Shown here in pieces: positions 17,174 to 26,097 of a DNA stretch of 64,000 nt (its first letter is position 1; each line of letters starts with the position of its first letter). The stretch is taken from NCBI GenBank assembly GCA_000413015.1, contig KE332515.1, positions 124,001 through 188,000 on the forward strand, written 5' to 3'. The notes beneath the pieces were generated by a model. It was not told where the DNA came from and made no database searches. It was given only the letters and a program-made list of their open reading frames with translations. A program made the translations under genes and the position numbers. This stretch comes from Treponema socranskii subsp. paredis ATCC 35535. Its GTDB lineage: Bacteria > Spirochaetota > Spirochaetia > Treponematales > Treponemataceae.

Positions 17174-18085
17174 ATGAAACATATAAAGTCATATAAAGCG
17201 GGAGCTTTGACGAGAGCCGAAAGCATTTCGGGTTTCGCTTTTATAGCCCCGCAGATGATCGGCTACGTTCTTTTCGTTTTATTTCCGCTCATCATGATAT
17301 TCGTTTATTCGTTCGAAGAGAAAAATCTCCTCTTCGGTTCGGCGGGATTTGCGGGAGGGGCGAATTACGCGGCGCTTGCCGAAGATCCGCTTTTTATGAA
17401 AACGCTCGGCAATACTTTCGTGTTTTCTCTCGGCGTCGTACCGCTGAATCTCATTCTCGCGCTCGCCCTTGCGCTCTATCTCGGACGGGAGAAAAATGCG
17501 CACTGGTATGTAAATACGATCGTCTTTTTGCCCGTCGTAACGAGCGGCGTCGCATGGTCGATTGTGTGCAAATATCTTTTGCAGGGAGGCGACAGCGGGC
17601 CGGTAAACCGCTTTCTTTCGCTTTTCGGCATTGCAGGTCCGAACTGGCTCTACGAAAAGGGTTGGGCTATGGCGGGCGTTATCGTAAGCCGCGTACTTAA
17701 AAACCTCGGTATGAACGTGCTTATTTTAACGGGCGCGGTGCTCAATATGCCCGAAGACGTTATCGAAGCCGCGCGTATCGACGGGGCGGAGCGCTTTACG
17801 CTCTTTCGGAAAATCAAGCTGCCGCTTCTTATGCCGTCCGTATTGATGATTGCGATCGTTACGGTAATCGGTTCCATGCGCGTATTCGATACGATAAAAT
17901 TGATGACCGACGGAGGTCCCGAAGGTTCTACGATGGTGCTCGTCTATTATATCTATCACCAGGCGTTCAAAATGTTCGATATCGGATACGCGAGTACGCT
18001 TTCGGTGCTGCTCTTCGTAATCGTGCTCGCGCTCACCGTAGTACAGTGGAACGTCCGAAAAAAGGTATCATACTATGAAAGCTAA
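17174..18085 (+). CDS. Sugar ABC transporter permease, MalF type (second system)
   Basis: 303 residues from ATG 17174; an in-frame GTG at 17105 sits in the hairpin and is less likely. About six membrane helices and the EAA loop VIEAARIDGAERFTLFRKIKLP are present. The ribosome binding site is weak (AAGAGA about 12 bases upstream, touching the hairpin), consistent with low permease expression. It overlaps the next permease gene by 11 bases. Confidence 0.9.
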   Translation: MKHIKSYKAGALTRAESISGFAFIAPQMIGYVLFVLFPLIMIFVYSFEEKNLLFGSAGFAGGANYAALAEDPLFMKTLGNTFVFSLGVVPLNLILALALALYLGREKNAHWYVNTIVFLPVVTSGVAWSIVCKYLLQGGDSGPVNRFLSLFGIAGPNWLYEKGWAMAGVIVSRVLKNLGMNVLILTGAVLNMPEDVIEAARIDGAERFTLFRKIKLPLLMPSVLMIAIVTVIGSMRVFDTIKLMTDGGPEGSTMVLVYYIYHQAFKMFDIGYASTLSVLLFVIVLALTVVQWNVRKKVSYYES

Positions 18086-18911
18086 TAATGTGATCCGCAC
18101 GTACGTCCCGTACATCATTATCGCACTCGCGCTCAGCGTACTGTTCGTCTATCCCTTTTGGTGGATGCTTGTCAATTCTTTAAACGAGCCCGCTCTCATT
18201 TTCGGTAAGCCCTCTCTCCTTCCAAAATCGTGGAGCTGGCATAATTACCGCGCCGTATTCGAAGTGCAGCCTTTTGCGCGCCATTACGCGAATACGCTTT
18301 TGGTCGCCGTCGTCGCCACTTCGGGCAACGTTGTCATCGCTTCGCTCAGCGGCTATGCGTTTGCGCGCATACGCTTTCCGTATAAAAACGCACTCTTTGT
18401 CGTTTTGCTTACCGCGATGATGATGCCGATCGAAGTGACGATAATCCCGATGTACTTTCAGATGATACGTCTGCACGCGCTTGACTCCCTCGTTCCGCTC
18501 ATGCTCATTCCGATTTTTTGCGCGCAGGGAGCCTTTTCGGCCTTTATGTTCCGGCAATATTATATCACGGTGCCCAAAGAGCTCGAAGAAGCGGCTCGCA
18601 TGGACGGGCTTTCCCTCTTCGGCACTTTTATTAAAATCATGTTCCCGATTTCGCTTCCCGTCGCATCGTCCGCGGCTATTCTCGCGTTTTTATCGGTATG
18701 GAATATGTACCTCGAGCCGCTCGTATTTATAAACAGTTTGGAAAAGTTTACGCTGCCTCTGTCGCTTGCGAACTTCAACGATTCGTACGGTTTGCCGCAG
18801 TGGCACTTGCAGCTTGCGGCGACGACTCTTTCCGTGCTTCCGATCATCGCAGTCTATCTCTTATTTCAGCGGAAGATTACGAACGCTATGGTCAATTCGG
18901 GCATAAAATAA
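18075..18911 (+). CDS. Sugar ABC transporter permease, MalG type (second system)
   Basis: 278 residues, about six membrane helices, EAA loop LEEAARMDGLSLFGTFIKIMFP. It overlaps the preceding permease, so the two are translationally coupled. The C-terminus (KITNAMVNSGIK) is the usual short cytoplasmic tail. An FAD oxidoreductase follows 17 bases downstream. Confidence 0.92.
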   Translation: MKANNVIRTYVPYIIIALALSVLFVYPFWWMLVNSLNEPALIFGKPSLLPKSWSWHNYRAVFEVQPFARHYANTLLVAVVATSGNVVIASLSGYAFARIRFPYKNALFVVLLTAMMMPIEVTIIPMYFQMIRLHALDSLVPLMLIPIFCAQGAFSAFMFRQYYITVPKELEEAARMDGLSLFGTFIKIMFPISLPVASSAAILAFLSVWNMYLEPLVFINSLEKFTLPLSLANFNDSYGLPQWHLQLAATTLSVLPIIAVYLLFQRKITNAMVNSGIK

Positions 18912-18928
18912 ATTTACGGAGCGGATAT

Positions 18929-20284
18929 ATGAACGATATATATGATTTCGATTGCATCGTAGCGGGAGGAGGCATTGCAGGTTCTCTCGCCGCCGCAAGC
19001 GCGGGCCGCATGGGGCTTTCCGTGCTGCTTGCCGAAGAGCAGGGGGCGCTCGGCGGTTCCATGACGAGTTCCGGAACCGGTCCCATGATGACTTTTCACG
19101 CGGGAAGCACGCAAGTGATCCGCGGCATAACCGACGAACTCGTGCGGCGTCTCGTAAAAAAAGGCTTGTCGCCCGGACATACGGTCGATTCTACCGGTTA
19201 TACTTATACGGTTACTCCTTTCGACGCCGAGGGCTTTAAGCGGGAGCTCGAGCTTATGTGCCTTGAAGCGGGAGTTACGATTTTATATCACTCATCGATT
19301 GAAAGCGTGTCCCTTTGCGCGGGAAGGGCGGAATCCGTTTCATTATTAAGCTGCGGAAAAAAACTTTCTGTGCGCGCTCCGTATTTTATCGATGCGACGG
19401 GGGACGGAGACCTTATTTTTCAGGCGGGCGTACCTTATGCAGAGGGAAGGGATTCCGACGGCAAAGATCAGCCCATGACGATGAACTTCCGCCTTTCGAA
19501 TGTCGATATCGACTCGATCCGCGCTCTGATGGACAAGGACGCATCGCTTTTTCCTTTTTTGAGATCGAAAATCGGCATACAAAAAGAAGCGAGCCGTCTT
19601 TCGTGTTCGGGCTTTGAAGACATCATGAAAGACGGTATCAAAAGAGGGGAAATCACCTTTGACCGCGATATAGCGCTTTTTTTTGAAACGAATACGAGGG
19701 GCGAAGTGATCGTCAATATGACGCGCATAAACGGCGAAAGCCCCGTCGATCCCTTCGGCATCAGCCGCGCGGAAACCGAGGGAAGACGGCAAGTGTGGGA
19801 GCTGTACGCCTTTATGAAAAAGCACATACCGGGTTTCGCTTGCGCTCACCTTATCGCATCGGGTCCTTCAATCGGCATACGAAGTTCCCGCCGCATGAAA
19901 GGCATTTATACGATTACGGCGGACGATATTCTTTCCGCCCGCCGCTTCGATGATGCGGTCGTCGCATTCGGCTATCCGATCGATATCCATTCGAGCGACG
20001 GAGCGGCGACCGATTCGCGCTTTTTGAAAGACGGAGAATTCTATACGATTCCTTACCGTACGCTCGTCAACGCTTCCGTGCCGAATGTTATGGCCGCGGG
20101 AAGAGACATAAGCGCATCCTTTGAAGCGCAGGCGTCCACGCGCCTTTCTCCGTGCTGCGGTGCGCTCGGAGAAGCCGCAGGTGTTGCCGCTGCAATTGCA
20201 AAACGGCACGGCTGCCTTCCGATCGACGTTCCGACAGGAGAACTCCGATCGGAACTCGAAGAACGGGGCGCGTTTTTAGGATAG
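18929..20284 (+). CDS. FAD-dependent oxidoreductase of a sugar-importer operon
   Basis: 451 residues from ATG 18929, behind ACGGAGCGG. The N-terminus has a Rossmann FAD motif (CIVAGGGIAGSLAAASAGR, then EEQGALGGSM). The middle contains APYFIDATGDGDLIFQAG, and the end NVMAAGRDISASFEAQ is typical of the FAD_oxidored (PF12831-like) family. No signal peptide, so it is cytoplasmic. It is the last gene of the second importer operon, so it probably oxidises or reduces an imported compound. Its substrate is not known, and the family lacks a common assigned reaction. Confidence 0.82.
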   Translation: MNDIYDFDCIVAGGGIAGSLAAASAGRMGLSVLLAEEQGALGGSMTSSGTGPMMTFHAGSTQVIRGITDELVRRLVKKGLSPGHTVDSTGYTYTVTPFDAEGFKRELELMCLEAGVTILYHSSIESVSLCAGRAESVSLLSCGKKLSVRAPYFIDATGDGDLIFQAGVPYAEGRDSDGKDQPMTMNFRLSNVDIDSIRALMDKDASLFPFLRSKIGIQKEASRLSCSGFEDIMKDGIKRGEITFDRDIALFFETNTRGEVIVNMTRINGESPVDPFGISRAETEGRRQVWELYAFMKKHIPGFACAHLIASGPSIGIRSSRRMKGIYTITADDILSARRFDDAVVAFGYPIDIHSSDGAATDSRFLKDGEFYTIPYRTLVNASVPNVMAAGRDISASFEAQASTRLSPCCGALGEAAGVAAAIAKRHGCLPIDVPTGELRSELEERGAFLG

Positions 20285-20308
20285 GGCCGGTATTAATAAA
20301 TGCCGCAC

Positions 20309-20337
20309 TGGCAAAGATTCATACAATCTGTTATCAT
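20309..20337 (+). promoter_or_regulatory. Candidate promoter giving a leaderless argS mRNA
   Basis: TATCAT at 20332-20337 lies only 7 bases before the ATG at 20345. A TGGCAA at 20309-20314 stands 17 bases upstream as a fair -35. No ribosome binding site precedes the ATG. Transcription would begin at or next to the start codon. Confidence 0.4.
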
Positions 20338-20344
20338 AGCGCCT

Positions 20345-22168
20345 ATGAATGATGCAAAAAGCGCTTGCCGCGTCGTGGTCGCTGCGGCTTTGAATCGATT
20401 TATCGCCGAAAAAAATCCGGATGCTTCCGCTGTCGCCTCGGAAACTTTGACGCTGCAAACTCCTCCCGATCCCGCTATGGGCGATATCGGCGTTCCGATG
20501 TTCGCCTATGCAAAACTTCTCCGTCTCGCTCCTCCTGCGATCGCTCAAAGCGTCGTGCATATTATCAATTCCGAGCCGTCGTTCGAAGGAGTTTTCGTAT
20601 CTTCCGTCGGCGAATTCCTTGCAGCAGGTCCCTACGTGAACGTCAAGCTTGATAAATCGTCCGCTTCTTTTGCGATCCTTTCGCGCATCGATCGAGAGGG
20701 AAGCGAGTACGGTTCGAAAAGCGACGACGGTGTGAAGCCCTTCGACGGAAAGCGCGTTATGGTCGAATATTCGAGTCCGAACACGAATAAACCGCTCCAT
20801 CTTGGTCACATGAGAAACGATGCGCTCGGTGAAAGCGTGAGCCGCATTTTGAAAAAAGCGGGCGCGGAAGTGTACAAAGTGAACATCATCAATAACCGCG
20901 GCATACACATCTGCAAGTCGATGCTCGCGTATAAACTCTTTCACGAAGCCTCGGGCGACACGCCCGAGTCGCTCGGTATAAAAGGCGATCACTTTGTCGG
21001 CCGGTGCTATGTCGAATTCGACGCGTACGCAAAAGAACATCCCGAAGCCGTATCCGAAGCGGAAGAGATGCTGAGAGCGTGGGAATCAGGCGATGAGGAT
21101 GTGCGCGCGCTTTGGAAAAAGATGAACGATTGGACGCTTTCGGGCATCGAAAACACCTATGCGCGCACCGGCGTATCCTTCGATAAACTCTATTTCGAAA
21201 GCGAAACCTATCTCAAAGGCAGAGACGAAATCAAAGCGGGTCTTGAAAAGGGCATATTTTTCAAAGCGGACGACGGATCCGTGCGCATCGACGTGAGCGA
21301 AGTCGTCGGCGGTAAAGACGAGCGCGAACACGAAAAAGTGCTGCTCAGAAAAGACGGTACATCCGTCTACATGACGCAGGATATCGGTACGGCGATCAGC
21401 CGGCACGATGACTGGCCCTTCAACCGTCTCGTTTACGTCGTTGCAAGCGAGCAGATCTATCATTTTAAAGTGCTCTTTTATATATTGAAAAAACTCGGTT
21501 TCGATTGGGCGAACGACCTCTATCATTTAAGTTACGGTCTTGTCAATTTGCCGAGCGGCAGGATGAAAAGCCGGGAAGGTACGATCGTCGACGCCGACGA
21601 TTTGATCGACGAACTCCATGCTGCATCTCTCAAAGAGATAGAAGAAAAGGGCAGGGAAGAAGATGTCGGAGATGCGGACGATGTTGCGGAAAAAATTGCG
21701 CTCGCGGCTCTCCATTATTATTTATTGAACGTTGCACCGGTAAAAGATATGCTCTTTAATCCCGAAGAGTCGCTGTCCTTTACCGGAAACACCGGCCCCT
21801 ATCTGCAGTACATGGGCGCGCGCATCGCGTCGATTTTGCGGAAAGCGGAAGAAAGCGGCATCGCTCCGGATAAAAGCGGAGAAGCCGTTTCGCTTCTTTC
21901 ATCTGAAAGCGAATGGGATTTAATAAAAAAACTCGGCGACTTTCCGTCCGTCGTCGCAAAAGCTTCGGAAGCGCTCGATCCGAGCGTCGTCGCGCAGTAC
22001 TTGTACGACGTAAGTAAAGCGTTCAGCAAATTCTATCAGCAATGCCCGATCCTCTCCGCGGAAAAAGCGGAACTCGTAAAAGCACGTCTTTTCCTTGCCG
22101 AGTGTACGCTCACCGTTTTAAAGAACGCGATGTATCTTGTACTCGTGCCGTATTTGGAAAAGATGTAG
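20345..22168 (+). CDS. argS: Arginyl-tRNA synthetase
   Basis: 607 residues from ATG 20345 (an upstream in-frame ATG at 20300 has no better signal). It charges tRNA-Arg. The class I HIGH motif is LHLGHMRND. The N-terminal Arg-S domain (PPDPAMGDIGVPMF) and the C-terminal anticodon-binding DALR-like domain (NTGPYLQYMGARIASILRKA) are present. The KMSKS-loop equivalent is GRMKSREGTIVD, a normal ArgS variation. The gene is convergent with the next gene and seems to have its own promoter. Confidence 0.95.
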   Translation: MNDAKSACRVVVAAALNRFIAEKNPDASAVASETLTLQTPPDPAMGDIGVPMFAYAKLLRLAPPAIAQSVVHIINSEPSFEGVFVSSVGEFLAAGPYVNVKLDKSSASFAILSRIDREGSEYGSKSDDGVKPFDGKRVMVEYSSPNTNKPLHLGHMRNDALGESVSRILKKAGAEVYKVNIINNRGIHICKSMLAYKLFHEASGDTPESLGIKGDHFVGRCYVEFDAYAKEHPEAVSEAEEMLRAWESGDEDVRALWKKMNDWTLSGIENTYARTGVSFDKLYFESETYLKGRDEIKAGLEKGIFFKADDGSVRIDVSEVVGGKDEREHEKVLLRKDGTSVYMTQDIGTAISRHDDWPFNRLVYVVASEQIYHFKVLFYILKKLGFDWANDLYHLSYGLVNLPSGRMKSREGTIVDADDLIDELHAASLKEIEEKGREEDVGDADDVAEKIALAALHYYLLNVAPVKDMLFNPEESLSFTGNTGPYLQYMGARIASILRKAEESGIAPDKSGEAVSLLSSESEWDLIKKLGDFPSVVAKASEALDPSVVAQYLYDVSKAFSKFYQQCPILSAEKAELVKARLFLAECTLTVLKNAMYLVLVPYLEKM

Positions 22169-22376
22169 AGGAGCGGGGCAGCGGAAGAGACATCGCCAAC
22201 AGGGCGAACGTACCAAAAATGTACACCATAAAAAAATCATATGAGTAAATAAAAAAGGCGGAACGCGAGGCAGCGGTACTGCCGCCGGGAGTGCAGCCGA
22301 CTTTTTACGTTACATACTATTTTTTAGAGAATATAGTTTTTGGTGCGGTGCCCTGTGCATATATCGGCGCTTCAGT
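22169..22376. other. Intergenic region between convergent genes
   Basis: No convincing gene. A small perfect hairpin GGCAG / CTGCC around CGGTA (about 22271-22285), followed further on by a T-rich stretch, could end argS transcription. Nothing else recognisable. Confidence 0.4.
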
Positions 22377-23234
22377 TTAATAGCGTTTTATGAGCGACTG
22401 TGTGCCGTCTTCGCCCAAGCCTTCTTTTTCGAGCGCTTCGTAATTTTCGAGCACATGCTCAAGCACTCCGAGGTGCAGGCCCGCTTTTTTCGCTTCTTCA
22501 TCGGCGAGCGTCATGTCTTTAATAAAATGCTTGAGCTTAAAGCCCGGAGCAAAGTCGCCCGCGATGAGCTTCGGACCGAAAGCGTCGAGCTGCTTGCTTC
22601 CTGCCGCTCCCGTTGCAACCGATTTTAACAATACGTTCAAATCGAGCCCCTTCGCTTTCGCGTATGCAAACGCCTCGCACACTCCCGAAAGTGCGCCCGC
22701 GATCAGTATTTGATTCGCCATTTTCGCATGCTGACCGTTTCCCGCTTTGCCCTGATAATTGATATTCGTTCCCATTGCTTTGAAAAGCGGCAAGCACGCT
22801 TCGAAATCTTCTTTGTCTCCGCCTGCGAGAATGGAAAGCGTTCCCGCTTTTGCGCCCGTGTCGCCTCCGGTAACCGGCGCGTCGATTACGTGAAAGCCCT
22901 TCGCTTTTCCTTCGCGGTACAAACGTTCGGCAAGAGAGGGGCTCGTCGTCGTCATATCGATGAGATAGGTTCCCTTTGCCGCGCTCGCCATAATTTTTCC
23001 GGGAGAAAAATACACATCTTCAACATCGGGCGGAAAACCCACGATCGTGATAACCGCGTCGGAGCCTTTGACACAGTCAGAAATGCTGTCGCAAAAGACG
23101 GCGCCTTCGGAAATAACGTCTTCGACGTTTTGCCTATGCCGGGCGAATATGCGAAGATCGAATCCAGCTTTCATAAGATTGCGTACCATCGACTTTCCCA
23201 TGATCCCGACACCGATAAAACCGATTTTTTTCAT
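22377..23234 (-). CDS. NAD(P)-dependent beta-hydroxyacid dehydrogenase (HIBADH family)
   Basis: 285 residues from ATG 23234, behind GGGAG of the repeated leader. The family includes 3-hydroxyisobutyrate dehydrogenase and tartronate-semialdehyde reductase (GarR/GlxR). Visible motifs: N-terminal nucleotide-binding GFIGVGIMGKSM, substrate-binding DAPVTGGDTGAKAGTLSI, and GNGQHAKMANQ with the catalytic Lys. Length is normal. It stands alone, with the long repeated leader upstream. Which hydroxyacid it uses is not clear from sequence. Confidence 0.9.
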   Translation of the reverse strand: MKKIGFIGVGIMGKSMVRNLMKAGFDLRIFARHRQNVEDVISEGAVFCDSISDCVKGSDAVITIVGFPPDVEDVYFSPGKIMASAAKGTYLIDMTTTSPSLAERLYREGKAKGFHVIDAPVTGGDTGAKAGTLSILAGGDKEDFEACLPLFKAMGTNINYQGKAGNGQHAKMANQILIAGALSGVCEAFAYAKAKGLDLNVLLKSVATGAAGSKQLDAFGPKLIAGDFAPGFKLKHFIKDMTLADEEAKKAGLHLGVLEHVLENYEALEKEGLGEDGTQSLIKRY

Positions 23235-23464
23235 GTTATTGCTCCCATAAAAACTTTTGCAGGAAGTTGCAACTTCCGAAAAAGTTTTTAGTCGTGCGCA
23301 AAAGCGCACACGTTCAATAATCGAGTTTGCGAAACTATACTGTATCGTATTCTTTCGATTTTCATCAAAACGATACGTATACATAACTTCCGCAAACATC
23401 CGTGCAAACTCGAGATAAAAAGCGACGGCGATATTTCAGACGGCGTTTTTTATCGTACCTCCTT
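23235..23464 (-). repeat. Repeated structured leader, long copy 2
   Basis: Reverse-strand counterpart of 14252-14598, without the 85-base insert. Stem A: TCGAGTTTGC (23321-23330) with GCAAACTCGA (23404-23413). Inner stem: GTATCGT (23342-23348) with ACGATAC (23370-23376). Stem B: GTGCGC (23294-23299) with GCGCAC (23304-23309). Stem C: AAAAACTTTT (23249-23258) with AAAAGTTTTT (23280-23289), enclosing GGAAGTT/AACTTCC. Compared with copy 1, the inner stem has CGT/ACG in place of CAT/ATG, and stem C has GGAAG/CTTCC in place of GGATG/CATCC. Both changes keep pairing. It ends in ATGGGAG six bases before the start codon. Confidence 0.8.
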
Positions 23465-23490
23465 TTGTTTTTTATTGCGTGTTATGCTTT

Positions 23491-24867
23491 TTATTCTTTC
23501 AGATACTCTCCGAAATGTACATGACAAAACATATCCCAGCTTTTATGCCATTCAGGGGGAGTTTCCGTCCAGCCGGGAACATACATATCCCTGATTTTAT
23601 CGGGAGAATACCAAAATAATACGTTGTCCAGTTTTTCAAGGTTTTCCGGAAGTTCAAGCGCTTCGATCGGAGAGTCGGAAGAGAAATTGACGTGTAATTC
23701 CTTTAAAGTTGACGGAAAATTCATATATTGTACATCCTTCGGAATATCCGCGCGAAAAGTTTCAAGCCCCTCCGGGAGCAGAATTGCGACGGTTTCATCC
23801 GGTATATCAATGTCATCCCATTCTACTTTTTCAGTCCTCTCCGGAAGAATAAAAACAGTGCGGTCATTTTTTCCGACCTTTGCGATATAATCAAGCACTT
23901 TTTGTCTTCGCTTGTTTGCAGAAGTATTTATTTCTTCTTTCGTCCGCTCAATTTTACGATTTTTGGAATAATAATCTTCAATCCGTTCCGCGATCAGCTC
24001 GGTATAGTCCTTTTCATTCCAATCCGATGTATAGTTTTCTTCAATTTGTTCAAAGGAAGATCCGTAATCTTTTCCTAATGCGGTCCAATAATAGTTACTT
24101 TCAAACCAATTTACAGTCTCGTTACTGTCTATATCTTTATGTTCCGGATATTCGGAATATGAAGTATAGGGTGTTATCGTGCCGCCTCCGGGCATGGCCG
24201 ATGCCCACGGGTCAGGCTTCCTGTATGATTCTTTGTAAAAATGCATCATTATGTGATAGTTTTTTACTTTATAAGTTCCCTTAAACTTGTGATCCTTCCA
24301 ATCGGATGATGCGTGATACCGTATCACCGTATCTCCGTCGAACCCGTATCGAAAGCAGTCATTGACAATCCATTGCTCAAACAGCTTTCCTTGAACAAGA
24401 GATTTTGAATTACCTTGTCTGTATATTTTTTCAACCTCGGATTTTAGGGAAGGATCGGATGAAAAAAACGGCTTCATATCGGAATCATTGAAAATATAGT
24501 TCGGATTGGGGTAGCCGGCATAAATCGCATAAAAAAGATATTCCTTTGCCTTTGGAAAATTTCCCGTAAGCGAATAGCAGCACGCTATGTTGTAGAGCGA
24601 ATAATAAAAAAGTTTCAGTTCTCCGATTTCATCGAATTGCAATCCGTGATCCGAAGATATTTGTTTTTTCTCTTCGTCTTTTAGATTATAAAAATACTCA
24701 GTGCGTTTGAAAACTTCCGTATACTTTTTTATCGCCTCTTCATAATTTTTTTCATTAAAATAATGTTCAGCGTCGTTATAATTTTTCTTTATTTTTTCAT
24801 AATCGGAAGCGAAAATCGTTCCAAGTGCTGAAACGGATAAAATCAGAAGTAAAAGAATTTTTTTCAT
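23491..24867 (-). CDS. Exported TPR-like protein with leucine-rich-type C-terminus, AT-rich island 1
   Basis: 458 residues, start ATG behind GAGGAGGGG. Residues 1-21 are a signal peptide (LLLLILSVSALGTIFA). Residues about 25-130 are TPR-like (NDAEHYFNEKNYEEAIKKYTEVF; LYNIACCYSLTGNFPKAKEYL). The C-terminal part (ILLPEGLETF..., LELPENLEKLDNVLFWYSPDKIRDMYVPGW) resembles short BspA-type leucine-rich repeats, which have LP..L..L spacing. This combination suggests an exported protein-binding protein. Function unknown. The codon use is more AT-rich than in the housekeeping genes. Confidence 0.72.
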   Translation of the reverse strand: MKKILLLLILSVSALGTIFASDYEKIKKNYNDAEHYFNEKNYEEAIKKYTEVFKRTEYFYNLKDEEKKQISSDHGLQFDEIGELKLFYYSLYNIACCYSLTGNFPKAKEYLFYAIYAGYPNPNYIFNDSDMKPFFSSDPSLKSEVEKIYRQGNSKSLVQGKLFEQWIVNDCFRYGFDGDTVIRYHASSDWKDHKFKGTYKVKNYHIMMHFYKESYRKPDPWASAMPGGGTITPYTSYSEYPEHKDIDSNETVNWFESNYYWTALGKDYGSSFEQIEENYTSDWNEKDYTELIAERIEDYYSKNRKIERTKEEINTSANKRRQKVLDYIAKVGKNDRTVFILPERTEKVEWDDIDIPDETVAILLPEGLETFRADIPKDVQYMNFPSTLKELHVNFSSDSPIEALELPENLEKLDNVLFWYSPDKIRDMYVPGWTETPPEWHKSWDMFCHVHFGEYLKE

Positions 24868-24956
24868 AATTAATTTCCCCTCCTCACACTATCGGCGTGT
24901 GCGCCTAATATTTTCCAAACATGCCATTTTGGCGACGCGCGAAACGGTTGGAAATG

Positions 24957-25012
24957 GGACTGTCTTAAAACTTACTTGCTTTTTCGGCAGCCCTTCGAGT
25001 TTTAGAAAACTC
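24957..25012. repeat. Partial copy of the GGGGCTGTC palindromic repeat
   Basis: The stretch GGGACTGTCTTAAAACTT followed by TTTTTCGGCAGCC and CTTCGAGTTTTAG parallels the left half of the element at 28693-28848 (GGGGCTGTCTCAAAAGTC, CTCGACAGCC, GCCGAGTTTAAA). It includes a hairpin TTCGAGTTTT / AAAACTCGAA. It lies between two island genes and may serve as the terminator of the upstream one. Confidence 0.45.
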
Positions 25013-25044
25013 GAAATTGAACCTGTTTATATCTTTTTTGCATT

Positions 25045-26010
25045 TTAACGGTTTTCATTTTTTACTTCCAGCGTCTCCAAAATTGAAGGAATAATTTTTT
25101 CTATTTCCGAATTTTTAATTTTCCTGTCAATTGCGACATATAGAATTTTTTCGTTACAAGGAAACAGATATATTTCTCTGAATGAATTGGATCCGGTCTT
25201 TACAGTCTCCTTTACACCCTCAAGGCCGTTTGCAGTTTTTACTTTTACAACATCCGATCTTTTAACCGAATGTGTTTCCTTTAGAAAATCTCCGAATGCA
25301 ATCAAAAAATCCGTCCATGTATCGTAATATGTCGAAAACTCAAGAAGCTGAAATGCGCCTATCGAAAAAAATTCTTTAAATGGTTTTTTTAATGAAAAGC
25401 CTGCCCAATAAGAATAATCGACTGTTGAATATGTTTTTGCAAAGTTTTCCTGAGTAGGAAAAAGTTTGTGTTGAAGTGCGGTAAATTCCTTATACCCGGC
25501 CGGTAAAATAAACGAAAAATCATCTTCTTCTATTTTTGTTTCACCGCGAATTTCAAAATTATAATTACCTGTATAACCGGTATTTTCGTCTTCAAACATA
25601 GCACCGATATGCAAGTAATTATCCTCGTAGATATATTCGGAACCGTCTTCAAAAATTATTTTTAGATGAATTAACCATTCATATTCAGAACCGTAATATT
25701 CCTCATATAATTCTCTTGTAATTCCTCCGATTCTACCCGACGGAATTTTCTTAAGAACATATTTACATTTATTGTTTTTTATTTGAACCGGTATTTCGTA
25801 ACATACGGTTTCATTATTGTTCTTATCGAGAAATAAAAGTTTTGCCGTTCCCTCAACAGCTTTTTCTTTCGGTATTGTAAACGTTATTTCTTCGATATCG
25901 TCTTTGTAATACATTGCATCCTCTTTGTAGGAAGAGCTGAAATTTTGTCGGGCATTACAATTTAATAAACAGATATAAAATAAAACTAAAAATACATAAG
26001 TTTTTTTCAT
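25045..26010 (-). CDS. Hypothetical lipoprotein, AT-rich island 1
   Basis: 321 residues, start ATG behind GGAG with 7 bases spacing. Residues 1-17 form a lipoprotein signal with lipobox LLN-C18. The mature part has many Tyr, Phe and Glu, and alternating strands suggest a beta-rich first half. I recognise no family motif. It lies between two other minus-strand island genes with gaps of 90-180 bases, so it may be transcribed separately. Probably anchored in an envelope membrane. Confidence 0.68.
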   Translation of the reverse strand: MKKTYVFLVLFYICLLNCNARQNFSSSYKEDAMYYKDDIEEITFTIPKEKAVEGTAKLLFLDKNNNETVCYEIPVQIKNNKCKYVLKKIPSGRIGGITRELYEEYYGSEYEWLIHLKIIFEDGSEYIYEDNYLHIGAMFEDENTGYTGNYNFEIRGETKIEEDDFSFILPAGYKEFTALQHKLFPTQENFAKTYSTVDYSYWAGFSLKKPFKEFFSIGAFQLLEFSTYYDTWTDFLIAFGDFLKETHSVKRSDVVKVKTANGLEGVKETVKTGSNSFREIYLFPCNEKILYVAIDRKIKNSEIEKIIPSILETLEVKNENR

Positions 26011-26097
26011 TTTTTTCTCCGGTCATCCGTGCTGTGCGTATAACATTGTTTTAAACCGCATTTTTGTATATGTAAAAATGTCGGCTTTGAAAACGTG

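Noticed and set aside
22169-22376. Possible tRNA or small RNA gene between argS and the HIBADH-like gene
   Set aside because: No cloverleaf, T-loop GTTCGA motif or strong promoter; only a small hairpin.
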